DNA of 32,867 nucleotides from JBBDYH01 sp040901795 (GTDB taxonomy: Bacteria; Planctomycetota; Planctomycetia; Pirellulales; JALHPA01): contig JBBDYH010000058.1 of the NCBI GenBank assembly GCA_040901795.1, positions 1 through 32,867 of the forward strand. The letters run 5' to 3'. Numbering within the stretch: position 1 is the stretch's first letter; every line of letters starts with the position of its first letter. This document shows positions 16,601-24,122 of the stretch, piece after piece. The notes under the pieces were generated by a model. The model saw only the letters and a program-made list of their open reading frames with translations. It had not been told where the DNA came from and searched no databases. A program made the translations under genes and the position numbers.

Positions 16601-19169
16601 TCATGGAGTCGTCGAGGCTCGACGCAGCCACGTACTTTCCATCGCGCGAAACGTCCATCGCTCGTATCCAGCGGCCAAAGTCGTTCGGGTCGAGCTTGGG
16701 TTCCAGCAAGGTTTCCTGTTGCGACGTGGCGATATTCCAGATGCGGACGGTGGCGTCATCGCCGGCGCTAACCAGTCCCTCGTCGCCGCGCAGAAACCGC
16801 AGGGTGTTGGGCGCGTGCTCATGCCCGATCAGGTCGCTGCCGAGCCGCTCGCCCGTCGCGACGTTCCAGACGCACAACACCGGGTCGGTCCAACTTGTGC
16901 CGGCAAGCAGCCGGCCGTCCGGAGAGAACGCCAGGTGCCGCATGGAATCGTGCGGGACGGCAAACCGCCTCTGCAGCTTACCAGAATCCGTCTCCCAGAT
17001 TACGACCTCGGTGCCGCCACGATCGAAGCTAACCGCTGCGGCGAGGAGACGCCCATCCGGCGATAGAAGAAGGTAATAGCCTCTCCATCCCGGCGCGCCG
17101 TCGATGGTAAATCGCGCTTGCTCGGTGCCCTGCGCGACATCGAACAGCGAGATCCCGTCGTCGTCGCCTGCGGCGAGTCGCGAGCCGTCCGCGGAGAATG
17201 CCAACGACCAAAAATTAGGCTTACGCCGGGGGTCGATTTCTGTCCTTGTAAGACGTCGCGGTTCGGCGCCGGCTGTCCAATTCCAAAGCTGGACCATGCC
17301 CTCGATGCCGACGGCCAACGTCTCTCCGTCCGGAGAAAACGCCATCGACCAGACACGGTCGTTCAACGGCCAGCGGATGACCTCGGCATTTGCCGCTACG
17401 TCGATGATGCCCAGCGCGTCATCCGTGGCGACGCTTGCGCCATTGTCGGAGATGGCTAAGTGCTCATCGTGTCTATCCCCGTCAACGTCTCGGCGCATCC
17501 GCTCCTCTCCGGTTTGCGCGTCAACCACGGCCACCCAACGGAACGTACCGCGCTTTTGCTCGTCGGTGCGGGAGCCGCGGATCGCGATCAGCCGTCCGTC
17601 GGCGGTGTGGTCCGCCTCGCGGATCATCTCTTTGGAGACGCGCAGCTCGCGCAAGAACCGCCCCGACTCGGCGTCCCAGTGCTCCAGTTTGCCATCGGTC
17701 GTGGTGAGCACCAACGTCTTTCCATCGGGTAGAAATCCGATCCCTTCAGCACCGCTCGCCGGGCGATACCGCGTCGTACCCAGCCGCGCGATCGCGCCCG
17801 CTGGGAGTGGATCGGCCCGCTCGGCAGAGGTGGCGGCCGTCGTCGGCGCACCGGCGGGCTGTGCAGGTTCACGATCGGCAGCGGCGGCCCCGGCGTTCTC
17901 GGGTGTGCTGACAAAACCACTCAGTACGGCGGCCAGAACACCGAATACGAGCAACGCGCACAGCGCCGGTTTGCCGATTCTCAACAAGCGCGACCCTTGG
18001 TAATCCAAAATCCTGCGCACGCGGCGAGCCAGAAGCGAGCGCAACGTGATCAGCGGCACGCTGATGTTGGGCAGCGGCAATGCGGATCGCTCGGCGAGCG
18101 TCACCAGGCCGTCGGCATAGCGCGTGCGGTCGGCGCCAAAGTGCACCGCATGGTCGTCGCAGACTTCTTCGGCGGCGGTTTCCATGCGCCGCACCAGCAT
18201 CCACAACAGCGGCTGAGCGAAACCGACGCACAGCGCCGATCGAGCGGCAATGTTCCAAACGTGGTCGCCGCGCCGCAGATGCGCCAGCTCATGAATGAGC
18301 ACCGCGTCGAGCGGCATGCCAAGCGGCCCTTCGGGAAGCAGGATCGCCGGTCGAACAACGCCGACCAGGCAGGGACTATCGACAAACGCCGACCGCGCAA
18401 GCCGCGGCGCACGCACGCCGACCGCCGCGGCCAGCTCGCGGCATACCCGTTGCTCGTCCTGCTCGGCGGCGACTGTTTGCCGGACGAGTCTTGCGCTCGA
18501 GCGCAGCCCGGCAAGCAAACGGCTGATCAACACAAGCGATGTGCACAGCCACGTGAACGCCACGGCAACGACCAGAACCGACACGCCGGTTCGAACTCGC
18601 ACGGCAGGTTCGGCGCGATCAATATCGCTCGCGGCGGAAACCACCATTGGAGCACGGCGATCGTCCGTCGGAGTCACCAACGGGACGTCCGCTTGGGCGT
18701 CCGACCAATTCGCCGGGGCAAACTGCGCAGTGTCAACCGCCGCGTCGAATGGCAGGCGATTCGGATCACGCGCTCGTCCTGACGGCGCAGCGGCAGAGTT
18801 GTCAAGCCGGCTGGTGTGGTTTGTTGAATCGGGCGATGTGTCCATGATTGGAGTACCCGCCGGCTCTGTGCCAGTTTCACTAACCGCTTCGTTGTTAGCG
18901 ACTTCAATCACCTCGATTGCCGGCAGCCGCAATCCAAAGACCTGACCCCAGGCAGATAACATCAACGTGGCGACCGGACAAGCAACAACAGCGACTAGCG
19001 CCGTACGGTAGATCGCCGAATGCAGCGCCGGTCCGCGGCTCGCCAATATCCGGCCGGCCGCCAACGCCAAGAGCAGAATGACCGTCGATTGAACCAGCCA
19101 GACAACGCCAACTTCCGTAAAGTCGGCGGCAAGTTGCAAGAGCCACAGCGAAACAGCGAGCGGCGACAT
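13668..19169 (-). CDS. M56 (BlaR1-like) membrane protease fused to two tandem WD40 modules
   Basis: This is an 1833-residue protein. The M56 core has membrane segments near 20-40, 54-74, 195-218 and 400-420, HELAH at 293-297 and EEVCDD at 334-339. After a short A/P linker come two homologous WD40 modules of about 650 residues: residues about 454-1115 and about 1157-1825. Each opens with the same signature (LPAGAIARLGTTRYRP, LPAGAVARLGTTRFRP) and each has some 13-14 blade-like repeats, enough for two seven-bladed propellers. A distinctive SWGDDMR(V/L) blade is present in both. A P/S/K-rich linker separates them. By BlaR1 topology the WD40 part is extracytoplasmic and replaces the beta-lactam sensor. 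The start is 10 bases after the stop of repressor 3, with GAGGG upstream. Three free WD40 proteins encoded upstream share the same module. Confidence 0.88.
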   Translation of the reverse strand: MSPLAVSLWLLQLAADFTEVGVVWLVQSTVILLLALAAGRILASRGPALHSAIYRTALVAVVACPVATLMLSAWGQVFGLRLPAIEVIEVANNEAVSETGTEPAGTPIMDTSPDSTNHTSRLDNSAAAPSGRARDPNRLPFDAAVDTAQFAPANWSDAQADVPLVTPTDDRRAPMVVSAASDIDRAEPAVRVRTGVSVLVVAVAFTWLCTSLVLISRLLAGLRSSARLVRQTVAAEQDEQRVCRELAAAVGVRAPRLARSAFVDSPCLVGVVRPAILLPEGPLGMPLDAVLIHELAHLRRGDHVWNIAARSALCVGFAQPLLWMLVRRMETAAEEVCDDHAVHFGADRTRYADGLVTLAERSALPLPNISVPLITLRSLLARRVRRILDYQGSRLLRIGKPALCALLVFGVLAAVLSGFVSTPENAGAAAADREPAQPAGAPTTAATSAERADPLPAGAIARLGTTRYRPASGAEGIGFLPDGKTLVLTTTDGKLEHWDAESGRFLRELRVSKEMIREADHTADGRLIAIRGSRTDEQKRGTFRWVAVVDAQTGEERMRRDVDGDRHDEHLAISDNGASVATDDALGIIDVAANAEVIRWPLNDRVWSMAFSPDGETLAVGIEGMVQLWNWTAGAEPRRLTRTEIDPRRKPNFWSLAFSADGSRLAAGDDDGISLFDVAQGTEQARFTIDGAPGWRGYYLLLSPDGRLLAAAVSFDRGGTEVVIWETDSGKLQRRFAVPHDSMRHLAFSPDGRLLAGTSWTDPVLCVWNVATGERLGSDLIGHEHAPNTLRFLRGDEGLVSAGDDATVRIWNIATSQQETLLEPKLDPNDFGRWIRAMDVSRDGKYVAASSLDDSMTVWELETGRELYRLPGHGGQGGNRALRFTTDSRRFVSWGDDMRVRVWDVKTGKALQEYRPQPSGVKLPPENQANDPFGRGGRDVFRFDDGVLSPDASLLFIQAAENRVFDVATGKELAKFAGPQGFNRDPAISRDNQYVLSTTTTRGRQIPSADGRNQLILEWHHTLELRKLADGQLVTAKTLPNGWVRSAVAFSPDGRQAAIAVDDDKPYVLIVDIPDLREVGRLTDLGGRPSEIEFSGSGKRLAISNYDGTISVFDLEKHAQEKQEAPAPPNSKSSAEPAKSGDGQRPSRTSSAAIRATKTATDDTAPLPAGAVARLGTTRFRPTVAALGVSFLPDSRTLAQTTRDGHIEYWDAESGLLLRSVRLPAERVAAAHHSPNGRFVVLRGFAMSKEQQIHSPSVRLIDPADGKELMSVDLPELRGEKIAVSADGATIAIDDAAKLSIIDAAAKAEVRLHRLDHQAHSLALSPDAKTVAVGSRGKLLVWKWSSGDEPKSVPIGDSPRRPVTVTAMAFSPDGAYLAAGGHDFSGIALLDAKTGDQKRRFDIEGVKSWYPHSLAFSADGSMLATPLDRNAGGGVAVWNVASGKLLHRLDVPHEEVSDVVFSPDGRLLAGTNSWEKQMCVWNLASGERLGRDLPGHAASPSALRFLPGDGRLVSAGPDGTIQVWKVAESTQERVISHERDATGYRMRAIRALDASPNGKLIASSSMDDTVRVWETDSGIERFRLPGHGRVGGNRAVRFTPDGRRLVSWGDDMRLYVWDVGTGKAVNEHRVKLSDDNAEGIPFAAGYGGLEVLRGALSPDASRLLLLRNDLHLFDVVSGKEIGRQTRAVRDISRLAISPDNGYEIVFSSRQGRELPAQRRRTAATHLWDHLVQLRKLTDGELLAEKTLPEPGDAVATFSPDGRLAAIASGHENPHVLIVSVPEFEELGRIEGLSGGASAVEFSRSGKRLAVANADTTIVLYDLETVQVPSNQDN

Positions 19170-19179
19170 AATTGGGCCC

Positions 19180-19557
19180 TCATTTCCGCGAACGTTCGTT
19201 GACTATGCGGCGTAACTCACGCAGCTCGTCCGTCGAGACGTTCTCGTGTTTCAGGAGATATGCGACCAGTTCGCTGACGCTGCCGCCGAACACTCGATCG
19301 AGCAGTTCGCGCGTTACGCTCCGCGCCACTTGCTCCTCGCGCACCAGCGGGAAAAATACAAACGTACGACCCTCAACCTTGTGGTCAACCGCTCGCTTGG
19401 CTTCCAGGCCGCGAAGCAACGTCTGCACGGTGCTATGCGCGATCGGCTCATCGGCGTTCAAAGCTTCCGTGATCTCGCGCGCCGTAGCGCGCCGCCGCTC
19501 CCACAGCACCTGCATAATGCGAAGCTGCACTCGTCCCAAGCGAATGGCCGTGCTCAT
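19180..19557 (-). CDS. BlaI/MecI-family repressor 3
   Basis: This 125-residue protein of standard family length has a winged helix with LRIMQVLWERRRATAREI, HSTVQTLLRGLEAKR and a wing GRTFVFFP, then RVFGGSVSELVAYLL. The LVAY-LLKHE stretch aligns with the cleaved region of Staphylococcus BlaI. It is clearly closest to repressor 1 of this window. GAGGAG lies nine bases before the ATG. It is followed after 10 bases by the M56-WD40 protease, its presumed relay partner. Unlike the two other pairs the genes do not overlap. The promoter upstream carries a TAGT-N2-ACTA dyad and a 14-bp repeat that may be its own operator. Confidence 0.92.
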   Translation of the reverse strand: MSTAIRLGRVQLRIMQVLWERRRATAREITEALNADEPIAHSTVQTLLRGLEAKRAVDHKVEGRTFVFFPLVREEQVARSVTRELLDRVFGGSVSELVAYLLKHENVSTDELRELRRIVNERSRK

Positions 19558-19598
19558 GTCTGCAAGCTCCTCGTTTCCCTAGCTTGTCCGATCCAGTG

Positions 19599-19641
19599 AA
19601 TCTAGTAGACTAAATCTAGTGGAGACAACGACACAAGTCAA
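19599..19641 (-). promoter_or_regulatory. Promoter and candidate operator of BlaI3/M56-WD40 operon
   Basis: On the minus strand TTGACT (19636-19641) and TAGATT (19613-19618) are 17 bp apart, about 55 bp before the repressor ATG. The -10 is embedded in TAGATTTAGTCTACTAGATT, where TAGATT repeats with a 14-bp period. The middle contains TAGT-N2-ACTA, a 10-bp dyad with the half-site geometry of BlaI/MecI/CopY operators. Binding by repressor 3 is inferred. Confidence 0.6.
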
Positions 19642-19664
19642 GCAACTTTCTTGGGTGGCCTTCT

Positions 19665-21845
19665 CTATTCCGCTGGCTTGGAAACGTCGCGCAGATTCGT
19701 CAGGTCGTAGACCAGAATCGTCGTGTCGGCATTCGAGACAGCAAGGCGCTTGCTCGAGATCGAGAACTCGACGGCCCGGGCCCGGCCGCGAAGTCCCTCG
19801 ATACGCGCGATTTCTTTCAACTCAGGCACGCTCAGGATCAACACGCGCGGGTTGTCGTCACCGATCGTAATCGCCACCTGCCCGCTGTCCTGCGAGAAGG
19901 CTGCCGCGCCGATGCCGCCTTCCGGCAGCTTCAGCTCGGCGATGAGCTTGCCATCGTTGAGCTTGCGCAGCTCAATCACATGGTTCTTTGCGGCCGAGAA
20001 ATGGGCCCCCCCGCCTTGCAACGGGATCCCTCGCCCGCGGCCCCAGGAGAGTGCGATGGTGAATTGATTGTCGGGCGAGATCGCCAGGCCCGTGTTGACG
20101 CCAACCGTGCGCTCAAACTTGCCGATCTCCTTGCCCGTCGCCACATCGAAAACATGTGTATCGCTGCCGATCACCAGCAACCGAGATGCATCCGACGACA
20201 CCATGCCCCCCTCGAGGTGAAAGACACCTTTTTCCCGTCCAAACGGCTCCGGACTTGCGCCTTCGGCGGGCAGCTTTACGCCGGTTGGCTGCGCTCGATA
20301 TTCGTTAATCGCCTTGCCGGTCTGCACGTCCCACACGAAGACGCGCATGTCATCACCCCACGAGACCAGCCGCCGGCTATCGGGAGTGAAGCGAACGGAT
20401 CGCCGCCCGCCGAGCTGGCCGTGCCCCGGCAGCTTGTAGACTTCTCGCCCGGTATCGGTTTCCCAGACGCGCACCGTGTCGTCGAGGCTCGACGACGCGA
20501 TGTATTTTCCGTCCGGCGAAAGGTCCATGCCGCGGATCCAGCGGGTGCGACCGGACGCGTCGAGCTCGTGTTTCAAAACCCTCACTTCACGTTGCTGACC
20601 CAGTTTCCACAGGCGAATCGTGCCGTCGTCGCCGGCGCTTGCGAGACGTTCTTCATCCGGGAAAAAACGGAGAATGGCAGGCTGATCGTGATGGCCGGGC
20701 AAATCGCGGCCGTATCGCTCGCCGGTTTCGAGATTCCACACGCACATCTGCGGATCCAAATAACTGACACCGGCCAGCAGCTTCGCGTCCGGCGAGAAGG
20801 CAAGATGACTGACCGATTCATGGGCCGCCTCCAGCCGCTGAAGCGGTTTTCCTGATTCTGCGTTCCAGATCGCCGCCCCGCCCCCCTTGTTTCCACCGGC
20901 GTTTCGCTCAAGCGGCGCGGCAATCTGCTTGCCATCCGTGGAGAAAGTAAGCCCCCGAGGATACCAGAACCGAACTCCTTCCCAATTAAGGCGGCGAACT
21001 TCTTTCCCCGTCGCAACGTCGATGAGGCGCACGCCGTCGTCACCGTCGGCGCCCACTGCCAATTTGCTTCCGTCGGGCGTGAACTCGACCGACAAGATGC
21101 GAACGTGATCCCGCGCGTTGGCGGCCAGCGGGATGGCTCGCGGTTCCAGTCCCGTCGCCCACTCCCAAATCAATAGCTTGTCTCTCTCGCCAATCGCAAG
21201 CGTCTGGCCGTCGGCGGACAGGCCCAAAGCAGTTGCCTCGCGGCGAGCAAAGTCGTAGCTCAAAACCTCGGCCTTGGCGGCAGCGTCGATAATGCTGATC
21301 TTCTCGCCGTCAGTAACGATGGTGCTGCCATCGGCCGAGATCGCCAGGTGCTCACCGCGCCGGTCGTCGAATTCCATCCGCATGCGCTCCTCGGCGATTA
21401 CCAGATCGAAGAGCGAAATCGTCTTGATCGACTTGCGTTGGGCCTCGTCGATATAGCCGCCCCGCAGCGCGGCCAGTCTTCCCGCGCGCGTATGTGCGGC
21501 TTTGTAAACCCAGTTTTTGCTGATGCGCACTTCGCGCAAGAGCCGTCCCGATTCAGCATCCCAATGTTCCAGATATCCGTTGCTCGTCACAACTGCCAGC
21601 GTGCGGCTGTTCGGAAGAAAGCTCACGCCTTGCGCCGTTCGCATTGGCCGAAACCGCGTCGTGCCCAGCCGTGCGATCGCGCCTGGTGGAAGCGGATCAT
21701 TGTCTTCGGCAGTGCTTGCAGCGGGCTGCGGTGCAGTCGTGCGTCCGCCACTGCCCTGCGGCACGTCGCGGCCATCCGATTGTGCGTATACGCTCTGAGC
21801 GGCAATGCCGAGAAGCGACATCAGCCAAAAGACTTTCGCGGCCAT
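19665..21845 (-). CDS. Secreted WD40 double-propeller protein A
   Basis: This is a 726-residue protein from ATG 21845, which follows GGGGAGGTGTTT; a GTG two codons earlier is in frame but overlaps that site. A signal peptide (MAAKVFWLMSLLGIAAQSVYAQ) leads into the shared module signature LPPGAIARLGTTRFRP. About 13 WD40-like blades follow, among them FLPNSRTLAVVTSNGYLEHW, AFSPDAKLLAGV, FFPDEERLASAGDDGTIRLW, LSPDGKYIASSSLDDTVRVW and RRLVSWGDDMRVFVWDV. This equals the modules fused to the M56 protease. It is the last of three tandem paralogues and ends 107 bp before the start of repressor gene 3, with that gene's promoter in the gap. Likely a soluble extracytoplasmic homologue of the sensor ectodomain; whether partner, competitor or independent scaffold is unknown. 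Confidence 0.85.
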   Translation of the reverse strand: MAAKVFWLMSLLGIAAQSVYAQSDGRDVPQGSGGRTTAPQPAASTAEDNDPLPPGAIARLGTTRFRPMRTAQGVSFLPNSRTLAVVTSNGYLEHWDAESGRLLREVRISKNWVYKAAHTRAGRLAALRGGYIDEAQRKSIKTISLFDLVIAEERMRMEFDDRRGEHLAISADGSTIVTDGEKISIIDAAAKAEVLSYDFARREATALGLSADGQTLAIGERDKLLIWEWATGLEPRAIPLAANARDHVRILSVEFTPDGSKLAVGADGDDGVRLIDVATGKEVRRLNWEGVRFWYPRGLTFSTDGKQIAAPLERNAGGNKGGGAAIWNAESGKPLQRLEAAHESVSHLAFSPDAKLLAGVSYLDPQMCVWNLETGERYGRDLPGHHDQPAILRFFPDEERLASAGDDGTIRLWKLGQQREVRVLKHELDASGRTRWIRGMDLSPDGKYIASSSLDDTVRVWETDTGREVYKLPGHGQLGGRRSVRFTPDSRRLVSWGDDMRVFVWDVQTGKAINEYRAQPTGVKLPAEGASPEPFGREKGVFHLEGGMVSSDASRLLVIGSDTHVFDVATGKEIGKFERTVGVNTGLAISPDNQFTIALSWGRGRGIPLQGGGAHFSAAKNHVIELRKLNDGKLIAELKLPEGGIGAAAFSQDSGQVAITIGDDNPRVLILSVPELKEIARIEGLRGRARAVEFSISSKRLAVSNADTTILVYDLTNLRDVSKPAE

Positions 21846-21903
21846 AAACACCTCCCCAAAAGAGAGAGTCCTTTTCCCCGCCTTTCCCTGGCCGAGCCGT
21901 TCA
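21846..21903. repeat. Duplicated intergenic cassette, copy 1 (gene B end to gene A start)
   Basis: The plus strand from the start of gene A to the stop of gene B contains CTCCCC, AGAGTC, CTTTTCCC, CTGGCC, AGCCGTTCA and GGCTGGGCCG in that order. The same order with few changes occurs at 24064-24122. The cassette covers the last codons of the upstream gene, the whole spacer, and the ribosome-binding site and first codons of the downstream gene. It therefore marks the unit of tandem gene duplication. Confidence 0.65.
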
Positions 21904-24063
21904 GGGCTGGGCCGTTTTTTCCGTCGTCAGCTTGGCGAGGTTGTAGACCACCACCGAAGTGTCTTCCTTGGCGACGGCCAACAGCTTACCGGAGTGCGAG
22001 AATTCGATCGCGAACGGAGCAACAGAAAAGCCTTCGATACGCCCGATTTCGGTCAAGTCCGGCATTTTCATGACAACGACACTGCGCTGTTCTTTCCCGA
22101 CTGTGAAAGCGACCAGGCCGTTGTCAGCAGAAAAGGCGGCGCCCTCTGTAAAAGAGTGGTCTTCCCGCTCGATCTCCGCGACAAGTGTGCCGTCGGATAA
22201 GTTTCGAAGCTCCGCACGAGGAATCACTTCGCGCCAAGTTTTACCGCCAGCAAGAGCGATCTCTTCGCGGTAACCCCAGACGAGCATCAACAGAAATCGG
22301 TTATCGGGAGAGATCGCAGTGTACCTTACATGAGTTTTTGTCGGCCAATCGAATTTGAGCAGCTCCCGTCCCGTTGCTACATCAAAGACATGCACCGCCT
22401 TACCGACCGCGACCAGCCGCGATGCGTCGGGCGAGATGGTTCCCTGCACCGCCGTAAACTCGCCTTTCCCGTCCAATTGTCCGAGTGGTCCTCCGTTGGT
22501 TGACGACGCTTCTCCGCTTGGCTGGGCGACATACTCGCTAACCACCGTGCCCTTCTCAGTGCTCCATATGCGCACTTGCATATTGTCGCCCCAAGATACC
22601 AGCCGCTTGCCATCGGGAGTGAAACGCAGGAACCGTTGGAAGCCCAGTCTCCCGTGGCCGGGCCACTTATAAATCTCCCTGCCAGACTCCGCATCCCACA
22701 AACGAACCGTATCGTCTATGCACGACGTGGCGATGTACTTTCCGTCCGACGAAACGTCCAGTCCTCGTATCGCATGTACGTTGCCGTTTGATTCTGCTTG
22801 GTGTTTGGTCACAAACTTGGGCATGCTCTCGGGCAACTTCCAATGATGGACCGTGCCGTCGTCGCCCGCACTTAGCAAACTTTCGTCGTCAGGTGAGAAA
22901 CGGATGGTATGGGGAGGCGTTTTGTGGTCGCGGAGATTGTGGCCCAATAGTTCGCCCGTTTTGACATTCCAAACGAAGAGCCTGAAATTCCGAATGCCCA
23001 CGAGCCAATTGGCGTCACTCGAGAACGCGATCGGTCCCACGCCGTCGTATTCTGGTTTGAGCTGCTTTACGAGTTTCCCAGTCGCGACCTCCCACACCGC
23101 GACGCCACTGCCACTAGCAGAAGAATAAGGTGATGCGAGCAGTCGTCCATCGGCGGAGAAAACCAATTGGCTTAGATCCTGTGCCCTCCGCTGGTTGCCG
23201 TTATCTACGACGAAGCGACGAGTTTCCTTTCCCTCGGCAAGATTGATCAACGACACGGTTTCTCCGTGAATGCCCACCGCCATTTGGGATCCATCGGGCA
23301 AGAATTCGATGGATCCAATGTCAGCTCGTTTGCGGGGATCGTTCCCCGGAATCGCGAAGTACCGCGGCTCCATGCTTTCTCTCCATTTCCACACTCGCAC
23401 CACCCCTGGCGAGGCCACAGCCAGCAGGTTTCCGTCGGGTGACAGAGCGACGGCCGAAGTATAGGGAACCTGCTCGATTGGCCACTCGATGACGTCGCCG
23501 CGCGCCAAATCAATTAGGATCGAAACCTTTCCTTGAAGAGCAATTGCGGTGGCGTTGTCGGCGACCGCAATAAGTCGCACGTCAGGGTCATCGTCAAACT
23601 TATGGTGCATTTGTTCCTCGCCGGTTTGTGCATCGACGAGCGCAACCCACTTGACGTGTTTCCGGAGTTTCTGATCGGCGGACCAGCCAAGAAGTGCGAA
23701 AAAGCGACCATCGGCCGTATATGCGGCAGCGGAGATTTCCGGCTCTAAAAAGGCTGCATTTTTCAAGAATCTGCCAGTCTGGGCATCCCAGTGCTGCAAT
23801 CGCCCATCCGATTTCATTACAACGACTGTTCGATTGCCCGGTAGAAAGCTCACGGCTTGGTTGTCCTCGCCCGGTCGAAAGCGTGTGGTGCCCATGCGGG
23901 CGATCGCGCCTCGGGGCAGCGGCTCTTCGGCCGTGGCTGCTTCGGTGGCACGTGTAGAGGGAGTCGGCCCGCCCGCTTCGCCCTCTGCTTCCGCTGGCAG
24001 TCCGGCGAAGCACAAAGTCGCCGTGGCCAGAAACGACGCCAGCCAAAACACCTTCGCGGCCAT
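21901..24063 (-). CDS. Secreted WD40 double-propeller protein B
   Basis: This is a 720-residue protein from ATG 24063, with GGGGAG six bases upstream; an ATG two codons earlier overlaps the spacer. The signal peptide is MAAKVFWLASFLATATLCFA. The module signature is LPRGAIARMGTTRFRP. Blades include FLPGNRTVVVMKSDGRLQHW, LSPDGNLLAVASPGVVRVW, FSPDDESLLSAGDDGTVHHW and SSDGKYIATSCIDDTVRLW. The blade that reads SWGDDMRV in the paralogues is SWGDNMQVRIW here, so it is the most divergent copy at that place. It ends in EKTAQP, like protein C. The intergenic DNA on either side is duplicated (see separate entry), which indicates tandem duplication including the ribosome-binding region. Confidence 0.85.
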   Translation of the reverse strand: MAAKVFWLASFLATATLCFAGLPAEAEGEAGGPTPSTRATEAATAEEPLPRGAIARMGTTRFRPGEDNQAVSFLPGNRTVVVMKSDGRLQHWDAQTGRFLKNAAFLEPEISAAAYTADGRFFALLGWSADQKLRKHVKWVALVDAQTGEEQMHHKFDDDPDVRLIAVADNATAIALQGKVSILIDLARGDVIEWPIEQVPYTSAVALSPDGNLLAVASPGVVRVWKWRESMEPRYFAIPGNDPRKRADIGSIEFLPDGSQMAVGIHGETVSLINLAEGKETRRFVVDNGNQRRAQDLSQLVFSADGRLLASPYSSASGSGVAVWEVATGKLVKQLKPEYDGVGPIAFSSDANWLVGIRNFRLFVWNVKTGELLGHNLRDHKTPPHTIRFSPDDESLLSAGDDGTVHHWKLPESMPKFVTKHQAESNGNVHAIRGLDVSSDGKYIATSCIDDTVRLWDAESGREIYKWPGHGRLGFQRFLRFTPDGKRLVSWGDNMQVRIWSTEKGTVVSEYVAQPSGEASSTNGGPLGQLDGKGEFTAVQGTISPDASRLVAVGKAVHVFDVATGRELLKFDWPTKTHVRYTAISPDNRFLLMLVWGYREEIALAGGKTWREVIPRAELRNLSDGTLVAEIEREDHSFTEGAAFSADNGLVAFTVGKEQRSVVVMKMPDLTEIGRIEGFSVAPFAIEFSHSGKLLAVAKEDTSVVVYNLAKLTTEKTAQP

Positions 24064-24122
24064 AAACATCTCCCCAACAGAAGAGTCTTTTCCCTAGCCC
24101 CTTTTCCTGGCCAAGCCGTTCA
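24064..24122. repeat. Duplicated intergenic cassette, copy 2 (gene C end to gene B start)
   Basis: This is the counterpart of the cassette at 21846-21903, with the same ordered blocks (CTCCCCAA, AGAGTC, TTTTCC, CTGGCC, AGCCGTTCA, GGCTGGGCCG). Both genes B and C end with the codons for AQP directly in this repeat. Noncoding similarity at this level between genes whose proteins have clearly diverged suggests a fairly recent duplication step or gene conversion at the junction. Confidence 0.65.

Noticed and set aside
17104..18782. Two plus-strand frames of about 260-300 codons
   Set aside because: They are antisense to the M56-WD40 gene, and their serine/arginine-rich translations are typical of shadow frames.
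2348..19169. Beta-lactam resistance (blaR1-blaI) function
   Set aside because: None of the three M56 proteins has a penicillin-binding sensor domain, and no beta-lactamase or PBP2a-like gene is present.
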